Assembly: GCF_005869225.1 (NCBI RefSeq)
Contig: NZ_SWFP01000002.1
Coordinates: 434,001 to 498,000, forward strand
Direction: 5' to 3'
Source of the DNA: Dyadobacter bucti
GTDB lineage: Bacteria > Bacteroidota > Bacteroidia > Cytophagales > Spirosomataceae
DNA length: 64,000 nt
Position numbers and translations under genes: made by a program. Shown here in pieces: positions 43,695 through 53,358 of this stretch. Every line of letters begins with the position of its first letter. Within the stretch, counting starts at the first letter, position 1. Below the pieces are notes generated by a model, which was not told the DNA's origin, searched no databases, and saw only the letters and a list, made by a program, of their open reading frames with translations.

Positions 43695-45620
43695 TCAGGG
43701 TTGCTGCACGGAAGTATGACGGATTGCTTTGATCTGCTCTTTTAATTGCAGCGCGATCTGGTTTTTCGGCTCTCGATTCAGCGTCAGCTTCACGTATTTA
43801 TCAGCCGCGGTTGCATTTGCAAATTTGAGGTAACCCGCAGCAAGCTGATTGCTCAAAGCGACATTTGCGCTGTCCTTTTCAAACTTGCTTTTGAGCTCAA
43901 CAAGCTGCTGTACAAAAGAATGCAGTTCATTCAGACTGAACCCTGACTGGTTGTTGGCAGCCGCGTATTCAAGGTATACCAATGCCTCCTGCGGCCGGTC
44001 GAGTTTCAGGAGCGTAATAAATAGTTTTTGTGCGCGGTCAAAGTTATTCTCTATGCGAAATGCATGGGCAAAATAAGTGACGGCTTTTTCATGTTCGCCC
44101 ATGGTCAGACAAATTTTACCCGTCTGGTCATAAAGCAGCGGATCCAATGTTTGCTCCAATGCCAGAGCTTCCATCACTTTCAGGACGCCCGCCCTGTCAT
44201 TCTGCCTGATGTAATTTGCTTTCAGTCGGCCCATAGCCTCTTCCCAGGATATCTGCTTTACGACCAGGGCACCTGCGAGCTGCTCTTCAATTGTTTTTTC
44301 TCGCTTTTCCTCCGGCGGCATGGGCACGTTAAAAGGCCACCCTTCTTTCAGGATCATCACCTCGTAGTCACCTTTCAGAGAGTCCACGGCTGTGACAGGC
44401 ATACGTTTTCTCAGTTCTGCAAAGGACATTGCGTGATCATTTTTTACACTGATCAGCCCGCTTTTTTTGAAGGACTCATAAAATGCATCAGAGAGCAAAG
44501 CATAGCCAAGCAAATTGGGATGCACGTGTTCCAGCAATGTCTGCTTTCCCAAAATTCCATGTTCCGAATTCTTCTCGAAAGCAGTCCTGGCATCCACGAG
44601 GGTCACGCTCGAATAAGTGTCTGCAATTTCCCGGATAATCCGGTTGACCACCTGTGGTGCGCGAAACCGCAAAAGGTCCAGCTCGCTGGCCTGCATGTAT
44701 TCTTTTTTTGCCCCGATAAAATTATTTCCATTATAAAGCCGGTTCGCCATTTCATAATGAACGTCAGCGGACGGCGCTCCCTTTACCGGAACGCTGATAA
44801 ATGGCCTCAGGTCTTTTTCATTGCTGACGAGGTTACTAAGGAATACACGGATACCTTTCTTGTTCATCAGGGCACAAAGATCGTTCATATTGGTTTTGAA
44901 CTGGTCAATACCAGCCTGATAGGTGTCCGACCCGTAAGCGATTTGCTGGTCTTCGGCCATTCTTTTCATCAGATTTTCACGTAAATCGATCTCTTTGCCC
45001 GCAAAAACTGATTTGACAGAAGTCAAAGTGCTATAGATCAATTGCGTGACCCTGAACTCCCTGATTTTGATCAAGGTCCTGATCAAATTGGTATTGCGGG
45101 CGAAGGCTTTGGTGGAGCCTGCACCCAATGCACCATAATATTCATTGTGCCCTGTGTAAATGAGAACTGCGTCGGGTTCATAGTCGACCAGCTGCCGGCC
45201 AAAATCAAAAACGGTGTGGGAATTAACTGCGGTGAGTGAAAGGTTGATGATTTCAAATTCTTTGTCCGGCAATGTGTGCATAAGCCGGTACCGGAGCCAG
45301 CGATGAAACGAGCCATTATGCATGTAAGGATAGCCAATGGTCGTGGACTCTCCGAGTACAAAAATGCGGAGTGTTCCGGGTGTTTTTTGTTTTTTAAACG
45401 GTTCAAAATTGCCGATGGTAGCATTTTGCTGATCAGAAAAGTATTTTATTGAAGCATACTGGTTCATAACCAGGTAACCCGGATGTTTTTCGTCTTCAAC
45501 AAAAAGGCTCAGGTCGTGGCCATAACCAAACAACCTGAGCGCGCATTCAAGCAAAGCCAGTAAAATCAACGGCGACATAATCGCCAGGATCTTAAAAATC
45601 AGCAGTCGCTTCTTACCCAT
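43695..45620 (-). CDS. Membrane-anchored SGNH hydrolase fused to TPR repeats
   Basis: This 641-residue protein has an N-terminal membrane segment (residues 7-28) followed by an SGNH hydrolase domain: FVLGESTTIG with nucleophile Ser about 91, TGHNEYYG (block III Asn), and EHVHPN with the catalytic His near 366. After a linker, residues about 455-630 hold helical TPR-type repeats (TMGEHEKAVTYFAHAFRIENN, DRPQEALVYLEYAAANN). The arrangement resembles bacterial proteins that combine a periplasmic acyl-esterase domain with scaffold repeats. It lies 112 bp downstream of the second SusC/SusD pair, separated by a 13-bp hairpin, so it may be part of that locus, removing acyl groups from the imported glycan. 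The substrate is unknown. Confidence 0.82.
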   Translation of the reverse strand: MGKKRLLIFKILAIMSPLILLALLECALRLFGYGHDLSLFVEDEKHPGYLVMNQYASIKYFSDQQNATIGNFEPFKKQKTPGTLRIFVLGESTTIGYPYMHNGSFHRWLRYRLMHTLPDKEFEIINLSLTAVNSHTVFDFGRQLVDYEPDAVLIYTGHNEYYGALGAGSTKAFARNTNLIRTLIKIREFRVTQLIYSTLTSVKSVFAGKEIDLRENLMKRMAEDQQIAYGSDTYQAGIDQFKTNMNDLCALMNKKGIRVFLSNLVSNEKDLRPFISVPVKGAPSADVHYEMANRLYNGNNFIGAKKEYMQASELDLLRFRAPQVVNRIIREIADTYSSVTLVDARTAFEKNSEHGILGKQTLLEHVHPNLLGYALLSDAFYESFKKSGLISVKNDHAMSFAELRKRMPVTAVDSLKGDYEVMILKEGWPFNVPMPPEEKREKTIEEQLAGALVVKQISWEEAMGRLKANYIRQNDRAGVLKVMEALALEQTLDPLLYDQTGKICLTMGEHEKAVTYFAHAFRIENNFDRAQKLFITLLKLDRPQEALVYLEYAAANNQSGFSLNELHSFVQQLVELKSKFEKDSANVALSNQLAAGYLKFANATAADKYVKLTLNREPKNQIALQLKEQIKAIRHTSVQQP

Positions 45621-45655
45621 TTAAATTACTTTTTGAAACTTGGCGTGGCGGTGAG

Positions 45656-45686
45656 AGTTGGGCGTAGTCAAAAACTACGCCCAACT
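45656..45686. repeat. 13-bp perfect hairpin sharing sequence with the array at the window start
   Basis: AGTTGGGCGTAGT and ACTACGCCCAACT pair perfectly around a 5-nt loop (CAAAA). The right arm with its flank (AAAACTACGCCCAACTT) is identical over 17 nt to parts of the long repeat units near 208-224 and 609-625. No T-run follows on either strand, so it is not an ordinary terminator. Confidence 0.75.
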
Positions 45687-45732
45687 TCTGATGCTACGCT
45701 CGCATTCGCTCTAATTTCCTTTTCTTCATAAC

Positions 45733-47469
45733 TCAATACCCCGGGTTCTGCCGCATATTCACGTTGGCGTTGATCTCGTTGATAGGAATGGGCTGCGCAT
45801 AGTCAGTGGCATCCCACTGGATTGGGCCTCCCCTGATTTTCTGATAATATGCAGCTTCCTTGTCACCGATCTTCCACCGGCATACATCAAACCACCAGTT
45901 AAACTCACCAAAAAATTCTGCCCAGCGCTCATATTTCAGGGGATCGTTTTTCAATACAGCGTCCGGTGCTTTGGTAACATCCGTCAAGCTTTTATAATCT
46001 ACCACTGAAGGCGCATTCACCGGATAATTGTACGCTCGTCGTTTTACCTTATTGATATATTCCAGAGCAGTAACATTGTCGCCGGTGTGTGTCAGGGTTT
46101 CGGCATAAAGCAAATAAACATCCGCGAGGCGCAGCCAGAGCACATTTGCGCCGTTGGCCCGGTTGATTTCCAGCTCCGTTCCCGCAAGGTTGATATATTT
46201 ACGGAAACTCCAAGCCTCCATATCAAGCTCGGTGATGTCCAGATAGTGTGAGATCGGCTTTTTGGCTCCCGCTACGACCATTGAATCCACATAAGGCTGA
46301 AGGCACGCTACCCACAATCTCGGATCGACAGTTTTGGCAGTCCGGGCTGCCATGGATTTGGTGATATAAGACTGGTCTACGTTGGCAATGTTGGCGGTAG
46401 TAGTTCCGGCAGGGAAATAATGACCGAGGTTAAACCCGAAACGCTCAATATTTTTGGCATGCGGAAACACATTTGACCATGCGGAAGCGATGGGTGTGCC
46501 TGTCGGACCGACATAGGATGGAGCGGTTAATGTGGCCATCATGGATCCCATAGACAAATCGTTCGCACCGGCATAGGTCATATCCACAGTCATATTGAGC
46601 TCATACAGCGACTCCGAATTGAACTCATTCTGACCGTTGAACATGGTTTTGTAGGTATCAAAAGAAACCAGTGACTTTCCACTTTCATTGATCACATTGC
46701 CCAGATACGTTTTTGCATTGGCCCAATCCTGCACATACACATAAACCTTCCCAAGGAACCCTTTCACTGCCCACTGACCAGCCTTGTGCTTGTCGGTAGC
46801 GCCTGTCCAGTTTTTTCCTGCCAGCAAAGTTTCCGCTGCTTTAAGGTCACTGATAATAAAATCCCAGCATTCCTTCACCGTCGACCTTGAAACCTGGGTT
46901 TCGGTCAGGTCGCCGGCAGCAACCGTAGTAATCGGCACGCCCATTTTTTCTCCGCCTGCGCCATTTACAATAAAACTCTCACCCCAGAAACTGACCAGAT
47001 AGGAGTAGTACCAGGCCCGCAGAAATAAGGTCTGCCCTTTGATCAGCGCGATATTGGCCTTATCCGCATCGGAAGAAGCAGTCGCATTGACACGCTCAAT
47101 ACCGGCCAGCAGGGTGTTGCACCGCTGAACGCCCCTCCACAAGTCCGGCCAGATCTGTAACAGAAAGTTATCGCTGGGCAGCGCATTGTTCTGTCCCATC
47201 TGGATCCAGTTGGGGGAGCCCTGCCAGCTCAGGTCGGTGGTATGGTCCCAGAGATAAGTGCTGTAAGGCCCCATGGCGCGTCCGAATACCCCTCCCGCAT
47301 GTTGCGTGGCATACACGCCTGTGAGCAGTTGTTCCAGATCCGAGACCGTGGCCGGGTAACTGCTTGTGGAAATAGCAAGCGGATTATCGACGTTGACAAA
47401 GCTGTCTTTACAGGAAGCCATTCCCAGTATGGCTACGACGATAAGCGACAATTTCAATAATATTTTCAT
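45733..47469 (-). CDS. SusD/RagB-family outer-membrane lipoprotein
   Basis: This 578-residue surface lipoprotein has a signal peptide ending GMASCKDSFVNVDNP, with charged residues after the Cys, TPR-like SusD helices (DLEQLLTGVYATQHAG; RAWYYSYLVSFWGES) and the family C-terminus AQPIPINEINANVNMRQNPGY. It binds the glycan at the mouth of the SusC channel. It starts 19 bp after the SusC gene and is the fourth gene of the sigma-FecR-SusC-SusD set. Confidence 0.93.
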   Translation of the reverse strand: MKILLKLSLIVVAILGMASCKDSFVNVDNPLAISTSSYPATVSDLEQLLTGVYATQHAGGVFGRAMGPYSTYLWDHTTDLSWQGSPNWIQMGQNNALPSDNFLLQIWPDLWRGVQRCNTLLAGIERVNATASSDADKANIALIKGQTLFLRAWYYSYLVSFWGESFIVNGAGGEKMGVPITTVAAGDLTETQVSRSTVKECWDFIISDLKAAETLLAGKNWTGATDKHKAGQWAVKGFLGKVYVYVQDWANAKTYLGNVINESGKSLVSFDTYKTMFNGQNEFNSESLYELNMTVDMTYAGANDLSMGSMMATLTAPSYVGPTGTPIASAWSNVFPHAKNIERFGFNLGHYFPAGTTTANIANVDQSYITKSMAARTAKTVDPRLWVACLQPYVDSMVVAGAKKPISHYLDITELDMEAWSFRKYINLAGTELEINRANGANVLWLRLADVYLLYAETLTHTGDNVTALEYINKVKRRAYNYPVNAPSVVDYKSLTDVTKAPDAVLKNDPLKYERWAEFFGEFNWWFDVCRWKIGDKEAAYYQKIRGGPIQWDATDYAQPIPINEINANVNMRQNPGY

Positions 47470-47488
47470 GATCAGGATAATTTTGATT

Positions 47489-50400
47489 TTAGAAACTCAG
47501 ATTAATGCCCATGGATAACAACATGTTTCTGGGGTAGGAAAAGATCGTATCAATCCCCCTGGCAGTAGTGCCGTTCCTTCCCAGAACTTCCGGGTCAAGT
47601 CCTGAGTACTTGGTGAGCGTCATCATGTTTTGCCCCTGGACATAAACATTCAGATCTGAAATTTTCAGTGCTTTGGTTAAACTGCCTGGAATGGTATATC
47701 CGATCTGCAGATTTCTCAGTTTAAGAAAAGACCCGTCTTCCACGAAATAGCTGGAAATACGGCCGTAATTTGAGTTCGGGTCACGCGCAAAGGCACCGGA
47801 AGGGTTCGTCACCCCCACCCTCGGGCTGCTGGTCAGTCCGTTCCCATTGAAAAACGAAGCATTGAAAATATCCTTTGTGGTATTGTAATCGCCGTAGAGG
47901 AATTCAGTGTAATACTTGTTACCATTATACACGTCCACACCCTGGATTCCCTGGAACAATGCGGTAAGAGAAAGGCCCTTCCAACCCAGGTTGACTGTAA
48001 GTCCGTAGGTAAGTTTTGGCCATGGATTTCCAATAAAAGTCCTGTCAGCGGTCGTGATCCTGCCGTCACCATTGTTGTCACGGAATTTCAGGTCACCTGC
48101 CGAAGTACCCGAATTTTGGTAATAAACACCTGGCGTTCCTGCCTGCTGCTGTGCTTTTTCGTTCAGGCTCACCACTTCTTCACTCGTCTGAAAAATTCCA
48201 TCCACCTGATAACCAAAGAACTGGCTCATCGGATTTCCCACTTGTGTGCGACCGGCCGGCCCGTCCAGATCATTTCCGGCTTGTCCGTCACTGATCGGAT
48301 TGTTGTTGTTACCGTCCAGCTGCTTTACCAAATTTCTGTTAAATGACGCATTGGCGGCCAGTGAATAGGTGAACGCCCCCTTTTTCCCACGGAAATCAGC
48401 CGCAATTTCAAGGCCTTTGTTGCTCATCTGACCAATGTTGGTAAAAACAGAAGTAGCACCAAAACCGCTCGATAACGCCACCGGTACCTGATAGATCATC
48501 CCCTGCGTCTGTCGGCTGTACCAGTCAATGGTAATGTTCAGCGCATTTTTCAGCAAACCGATATCCAGTCCGACGTCTGTCTGCAGCACCGATTCCCATT
48601 TGATATTCTGATTGGCAAGCTGGGCAGTCAACGCATATCCTTTTGATCTGCTGCCGTCAGGAAGTCCCTGCGAATTGGTACCGCCGTTGCCTCCGTAGGA
48701 AGACTGATAAGTATATTGCGGGATATTACTTGTACTTCCGAGTTTTCCGTAGCTTGCCCGCAGTTTCAGGTTGGACAAGTAAGAAAGATTGTCCCGGACA
48801 AATGCTTCTTCATTGATTTTCCAGCCGACGGATGCCGACGGGAAAACGCCCCACTGGTTAGCCGGACCGAACCGGTCAGAACCATCGCGGCGTACGGTTG
48901 CTGTGATCAGGTATTTATTGGCGTATGTATAGTTGATCCTGCCAAATTGGGACAGCAAACGCGTTTGCGGAAATTCACCGCCGCTGGTAACATAGCTGCT
49001 AGGGTTATTGGATAAAGCCAGATTATAGGTAACATAGGGAAACCCCTGCGCTTCTCCACGCAATGTGCTCCTGTCCGATTTATAAGCTTCATAACCTGCC
49101 ATTACCTTGAAGTCATGCTGCCCCAGCACTTTCGCATAAGTAAGTACAAAGTTCGCAGTAAGGTTGCGCTGGTTGTTGATGTCACGGCTCAGGAAAGCAA
49201 CCCGGTTGGCAACAATGCCGTAGTCGAAAGCTTCATTGAAACGCAGGTTTTTATCATTGTAAATCGAAGCCCCGAAAGTGGAACGGAAATTAAGCCCTGA
49301 CAGGATTTGCCAGTCGGCATACACATTTCCTTCCAGTGCATAAGTCTGGTTCTTCATGTGGTTCTGATACTCCTGGCCAACCAGGTTGGGGCCGCCGAAG
49401 TAGCTGCCCGTTTTGGCCCAGCCGCCGTACGAGTTGGTCGGATCGTAAATCGGGATCACCGGAGCCGAACGAAATGGATATGTAGTGTTCACCGTCGGGT
49501 TTGTCTCAGTCATCCACGCATAAATGGTCTCGCCGACTTTGAATTTCGAATTGATCTTGTAATCTGCATTCGACCGCAGACCATATCTTTTAAAGTAATT
49601 GTCAATGATCGTCCCGCCTTCTTTTTGGTAATTGGCCGACAGGTAATAATTGGTCTTAGCCGTAGCACCGGAAAGTGACAGCGAATAGCTTTCCTCTTTT
49701 CCGTTGGTATAAAGGGAATTGATCCAGTCATGGTCCGGCAGGTTCGCGGGATCGCCCCAGCTGTTGGTAGCTACGCCAAATGCCGTTTTTGCAGTATAAT
49801 AGTCGGCGGTATTAAGCAGATTGTAAAGGTTTCTCGGTTTCCGTACACCATAGTAAGCATTAAAATTAATGTTCATCTTATCGAGTTCCGTACCTCTTTT
49901 GGTTGTCACCAAAACAACCCCTCCCGCCGCCTGCGCTCCGTAAATAGCAGCGGCACTGGCATCTTTCAGGATTTCAATGGATTCCACATCCTGCAAATTG
50001 AAATTATTGCCCGCCGACATACGTATACCATCCACGATGTACAAAGGCGACATACCTCCGATGGACCCAACGCCCCGGATCACAATATCCGATGCGGCCC
50101 CTGGCGAGCCGTCATTTCTGGTTACCTGCACACCCGCGGCACGTCCCTGTAAAGCTTCATTCACACTACGCACCGGAAGACTTTTGATGTCCTCCGCTTT
50201 CACAGATGAAACGGAACCCGTCAGATCGGAACGTTTCTGGGTACCATAGCCCACTACCACCACTTCTTCCAATGCTTTGTTATCCACTTTAAGCACGATG
50301 TCGATGGAGCTGCGCCTGGCCACGGTAACTTCCTGCGAAACATAGCCGACAAAAGAAAAGATCAGCACTGCGTCCGGATCGGTGATATCGATGCTGTATG

Positions 50401-51061
50401 TTCCTTTCTCATCTGTGGACGTTCCTCTCTGCGTACCTTTCTGAACAATATTAACACCAGCCAGCGTCTCGCCTTTATCGTCGGTGATTTTACCTTTAAC
50501 AGTAATGTCAAACAAAGTTTCCGCTTTGATCTTTTCCTGCATGATATCCGTCATACGCCGTTTCACTCCGGGATCAGGGAAGTACGGGTAAGCGCTTTTT
50601 ACTTCCGACTCTTCCCTTGGCTTGTGCTCGGCTTCTTTTTTCTTTTTGACTATAATCGTCTTGTCGACAATATTATAGGTCAATGGCTGGCGCAAGAAGC
50701 AGGCGTCCAGCACCTCTTTCAGCGAAGCATTGCTCACATTGATATTGACCTTGTCTGCTTTTGAAAGCATTTCCAGGTCGCATATAAAAAGATAGCCCGT
50801 CTGCTTTCGCACGGATTTGAGAACCTCCAGTAAGGTAGCATCCTTTTTTTGCAAGGTAACCTGTTGCGCATAGGTGTTGTCAGCCAACACCTGAAACGTG
50901 CCAATCAGGAATAATAACGCGGTTAATTTCATGGTCAGGAATACTTTGCCAAGCCAGGCCGGGCGGTCGATTCGATTGTCTGTGGCATCATACGTCCGTT
51001 TGGAACGGAATATCATATACGCTCCCGCCGGGACAGTTTTGCCCTTGTACACAAATTTCAT
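47489..51061 (-). CDS. SusC/RagA TonB-dependent transporter with STN signalling domain
   Basis: This 1190-residue outer-membrane transporter has a long N-terminal region before the signal helix (MKLTALLFLIGTFQVLA at about 44-60), common in FecR-controlled SusC proteins. The STN domain lies at about 68-140 (LEVLKSVRKQTGYLFICDLE), followed by a basic linker, a carboxypeptidase-regulatory-like domain (about 188-268), the TonB-box-like LEEVVVVGYGTQKRSDLTGS, plug and barrel. The STN domain links it to the FecR and sigma genes upstream. SusD follows by 19 bp. The 174-bp leader carries a 9-bp hairpin. Confidence 0.95.
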   Translation of the reverse strand: MKFVYKGKTVPAGAYMIFRSKRTYDATDNRIDRPAWLGKVFLTMKLTALLFLIGTFQVLADNTYAQQVTLQKKDATLLEVLKSVRKQTGYLFICDLEMLSKADKVNINVSNASLKEVLDACFLRQPLTYNIVDKTIIVKKKKEAEHKPREESEVKSAYPYFPDPGVKRRMTDIMQEKIKAETLFDITVKGKITDDKGETLAGVNIVQKGTQRGTSTDEKGTYSIDITDPDAVLIFSFVGYVSQEVTVARRSSIDIVLKVDNKALEEVVVVGYGTQKRSDLTGSVSSVKAEDIKSLPVRSVNEALQGRAAGVQVTRNDGSPGAASDIVIRGVGSIGGMSPLYIVDGIRMSAGNNFNLQDVESIEILKDASAAAIYGAQAAGGVVLVTTKRGTELDKMNINFNAYYGVRKPRNLYNLLNTADYYTAKTAFGVATNSWGDPANLPDHDWINSLYTNGKEESYSLSLSGATAKTNYYLSANYQKEGGTIIDNYFKRYGLRSNADYKINSKFKVGETIYAWMTETNPTVNTTYPFRSAPVIPIYDPTNSYGGWAKTGSYFGGPNLVGQEYQNHMKNQTYALEGNVYADWQILSGLNFRSTFGASIYNDKNLRFNEAFDYGIVANRVAFLSRDINNQRNLTANFVLTYAKVLGQHDFKVMAGYEAYKSDRSTLRGEAQGFPYVTYNLALSNNPSSYVTSGGEFPQTRLLSQFGRINYTYANKYLITATVRRDGSDRFGPANQWGVFPSASVGWKINEEAFVRDNLSYLSNLKLRASYGKLGSTSNIPQYTYQSSYGGNGGTNSQGLPDGSRSKGYALTAQLANQNIKWESVLQTDVGLDIGLLKNALNITIDWYSRQTQGMIYQVPVALSSGFGATSVFTNIGQMSNKGLEIAADFRGKKGAFTYSLAANASFNRNLVKQLDGNNNNPISDGQAGNDLDGPAGRTQVGNPMSQFFGYQVDGIFQTSEEVVSLNEKAQQQAGTPGVYYQNSGTSAGDLKFRDNNGDGRITTADRTFIGNPWPKLTYGLTVNLGWKGLSLTALFQGIQGVDVYNGNKYYTEFLYGDYNTTKDIFNASFFNGNGLTSSPRVGVTNPSGAFARDPNSNYGRISSYFVEDGSFLKLRNLQIGYTIPGSLTKALKISDLNVYVQGQNMMTLTKYSGLDPEVLGRNGTTARGIDTIFSYPRNMLLSMGINLSF

Positions 51062-51128
51062 AGTTTTGTATGCTTGATTAAGGTTAATGTATCGTTCTCC
51101 AATGATTTACAGACCATTCAAGTGTAGG

Positions 51129-51153
51129 CCGGGTGCGGTCGCAACGCATCCGG
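51129..51153 (-). promoter_or_regulatory. Leader hairpin between FecR and SusC genes
   Basis: CCGGGTGCG (51129-51137) pairs with CGCATCCGG (51145-51153), 9 bp with one G-T, around a 7-nt loop GTCGCAA. The structure and loop closely match the hairpin before the third SusC gene (loop GTCTCAA). A T-run follows on the plus strand (A-run before it on the minus strand), so it is not a terminator for the minus-strand genes. It lies 68 nt before the SusC ATG. Confidence 0.65.
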
Positions 51154-51235
51154 TTTTTTTGATTGATCCGGCAAATCCGCTCCTCAGGAAGTATTTACAG
51201 GTGTCATAAAGGGTTTATGTTTTGGTTCAGCAATC

Positions 51236-52495
51236 TCAATCTGTATTTTTCACAGTAATTTTTCTGTCCTCGATCCGAAACTGGATTCCGCCGGTCAGTT
51301 CCAGCATTTTAAGTACTTCCGATACGTTATTTTTTCTGGAAATAGTACCGGCAAAAGCTTTTCTGCCCACATTTCCCTCATAATGCACATCCAGATCGTA
51401 CCAGCGCGAAATCTGCCGCATGATCTCCTTGATATTTCCGTTGAATTCAAACCGGCCTTCTTTCCAGGCAACCACACTTTCGGTATCAACCATCTTGATA
51501 GCGATCTTACGTTCCGCCTCACCCGCCTGCACTTCGGCCTGTTGTCCCGGGGAAAGTATCCGGCTCATATCGCCTTTTTTCACCTTCACAGATCCTTCCA
51601 GCAGGGTCGTCTGCATAGTGGGCTCATCGCCATAAGAACAAATGTTAAAGTGTGTACCCAAAACCGTGATCTCCATGTCCTTATTACTCTTGATCCTGTC
51701 GACCACCTGCACATGGAAAGGCATTTTTTTGTTTGGCTCAATTTCGAAATAGATCTCCCCGGTCATTTCCACATTCCTCTCTGATCCGGTGAATACGGTC
51801 GGGTATTTCAGGCTGGAACCAGCATTGAGCCAGGCCCGTGAGCCATCGGGCAGAATAACCTTATATTGCCCGCCCAAGGGCGTTTTCAGTATGTTATAGG
51901 ACGAAGCCTGAACGTCCGTAAGTTGCTGGTAGCTGATCTCACCCTTTGATCTGTCGACCGTCACACCGGGCTGGTCTTTGAGATTCCCGTTCGTTACTGT
52001 GGAAAGATCGAATGTTTGCCCGCTTTCCAGCGTAAGACTCGCCCTGTTGCCTCCGGCAGGCACATCTTCCCCATACACACTTCGCAGCACTGCCACCGGC
52101 ACCTGTTTTTGTTCTTTTTTGTTGAGCCACTGATATCCACCGTAAACCATCAGCAAGGCCAGCGAAGCCGCCACCAGTCTGAAAACCCACACAGGTCTAA
52201 TGTTTCCTGCTGGTTCCTGGTCTCCGCTTTCGAAAACAGCATCTTCCGCGAAGTCCGGTTCGGCTTTCTTGGCGGTTGCTGTAAAAATCGATGTGAGGAT
52301 GTCATCCGCAATTTCCTTTGACAGTTGGTGCTCAGATTTATCATTACGGATCAGCTGATCGATCAACCCGTTTATTTGTTCACGGTTTTCTTCAAGCAGC
52401 AGTAAGGTCATCAGTTCTTCCTGTTCTTCTCCCGTAATGTTTTTCCCGCAGTACCGGAAAAACAAATCGTCCAGGCGTTCGCTTCGCATAGGCAT
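51236..52495 (-). CDS. FecR-family anti-sigma factor/signal transducer
   Basis: This 419-residue protein has a cytoplasmic helical N-terminus (about 1-100), one membrane helix (about 105-123, VFRLVAASLALLMVYGGYQWL), a periplasmic FecR domain (about 200-310; PLGGQYKVILPDGSRAWLN, VEMTGEIYFEI, DMEITVLGTHFNIC) and a C-terminal DUF4974 domain (about 345-415). It should relay the signal from the following SusC to the ECF sigma encoded 94 bp upstream. Its length and domain order are typical. Confidence 0.94.
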   Translation of the reverse strand: MPMRSERLDDLFFRYCGKNITGEEQEELMTLLLLEENREQINGLIDQLIRNDKSEHQLSKEIADDILTSIFTATAKKAEPDFAEDAVFESGDQEPAGNIRPVWVFRLVAASLALLMVYGGYQWLNKKEQKQVPVAVLRSVYGEDVPAGGNRASLTLESGQTFDLSTVTNGNLKDQPGVTVDRSKGEISYQQLTDVQASSYNILKTPLGGQYKVILPDGSRAWLNAGSSLKYPTVFTGSERNVEMTGEIYFEIEPNKKMPFHVQVVDRIKSNKDMEITVLGTHFNICSYGDEPTMQTTLLEGSVKVKKGDMSRILSPGQQAEVQAGEAERKIAIKMVDTESVVAWKEGRFEFNGNIKEIMRQISRWYDLDVHYEGNVGRKAFAGTISRKNNVSEVLKMLELTGGIQFRIEDRKITVKNTD

Positions 52496-52589
52496 TGTTT
52501 AGGTTGCGTCTGACCCATGTCAGACCTTCAACCATAAAGACTATCGCCGACCTGTTTTGGGTGACAATGGATTAAAAAAAGTTTTAAAA

Positions 52590-53183
52590 TTAATTTACCA
52601 AGAAAAACAGCAGCCAGGAAATAGTGATTTCCAGTTTGAGCTTGCTGTAAGCGCGGATGTGACGCAACGCTCTGGCCAGGTGGGTTTTAACGGTTTCGGA
52701 AGATATCCGTAGCATTTTGGCAATTTCTTCCCTTTTCAGCTCCTGATCTTTGCTGAGCAGATAAATTTGTTTTTGCTGTGCCGGCAGCAACTCTACCGCT
52801 TGCCTCACGATCTGCTCTATTTCATCGTCCATAATCCGGTTGTAGGTGGTATTCTCCCCGGAAGGCATTTCAAGTTGCAGTTCATCCACCAGCTGCTGCT
52901 GGCGGGCCATTTTCTTTAAGGCCGAAAAAACATGGTTGCGCGTCATGATGAACAGATAATCTTCAAAATCCTGGATCTGCGGCAAGGTTTCTTTTTTGAC
53001 CCACAGCTTCAAAAATATGTCCTGGATAACTTCTTCTGCCAGAAACTCGGAACCTGTGAGCCGGAAAGCAACGGAATAAATCTTGTTTCGATAGCCATGG
53101 AATAAAGTAGCGAAAGCTTTTTCGCAACCTGAGGCAGCCTGTGCCAACAGCTCTGTTTCATTATGTAAAGCCTCTACCTTCAA
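52590..53183 (-). CDS. ECF-type RNA polymerase sigma factor with hydrophobic C-terminal tail
   Basis: This 197-residue sigma has region 2 (LAEEVIQDIFLKLWVKKE) and region 4 (LKREEIAKMLRISSETVKTHLARALRHIRA), and ends in LEITISWLLFFLVN, a short hydrophobic tail like that of the orphan sigma at 1211-1810. The start codon is TTG; the nearest ATG is well inside region 2, so TTG is the only reasonable choice. It is the first gene of the sigma-FecR-SusC-SusD locus and probably activates it. A TATATTTG -7-like box lies 24 bp upstream. Confidence 0.92.
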   Translation of the reverse strand: MKVEALHNETELLAQAASGCEKAFATLFHGYRNKIYSVAFRLTGSEFLAEEVIQDIFLKLWVKKETLPQIQDFEDYLFIMTRNHVFSALKKMARQQQLVDELQLEMPSGENTTYNRIMDDEIEQIVRQAVELLPAQQKQIYLLSKDQELKREEIAKMLRISSETVKTHLARALRHIRAYSKLKLEITISWLLFFLVN

Positions 53184-53206
53184 ATTATGATCACAATAGC
53201 ACCAGA

Positions 53207-53214
53207 CAAATATA
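53207..53214 (-). promoter_or_regulatory. Candidate -7 box for the second-locus sigma gene
   Basis: The minus strand reads TATATTTG, matching TAnnTTTG, about 24 bp upstream of the TTG start. The nearest TTTG (53225-53228) is only 10 bp away, too close for a normal -33 box, so only the -7 element is supported. Confidence 0.35.
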
Positions 53215-53303
53215 ATACCTTATACAAAAGAATATAAAAATAGCATTATAAAATATTGATATACTAAAAAACACGAATTGGTTCTGAAAATAAAGTCTTT
53301 GCA

Positions 53304-53337
53304 CAAAAAAGGTCCCGCAAACCTGCTTGCGGGACCT
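53304..53337 (-). terminator. Strong intrinsic terminator of the lyase-like gene
   Basis: The perfect 10-bp stem AGGTCCCGCA (53310-53319)/TGCGGGACCT (53328-53337) with an 8-nt loop is followed on the minus strand by a T-run (plus-strand A-run 53304-53310). It lies 21 bp beyond the stop of the gene ending at 53359 and insulates the sigma gene from it. Confidence 0.9.
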
Positions 53338-53358
53338 ATCCTTTTCACATGACAAAAC

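Noticed and set aside
45656..45686. Hairpin after SusD as a terminator separating the SGNH-TPR gene
   Set aside because: No T-run follows on the minus strand, and the sequence belongs to the repeat family seen at the window start.
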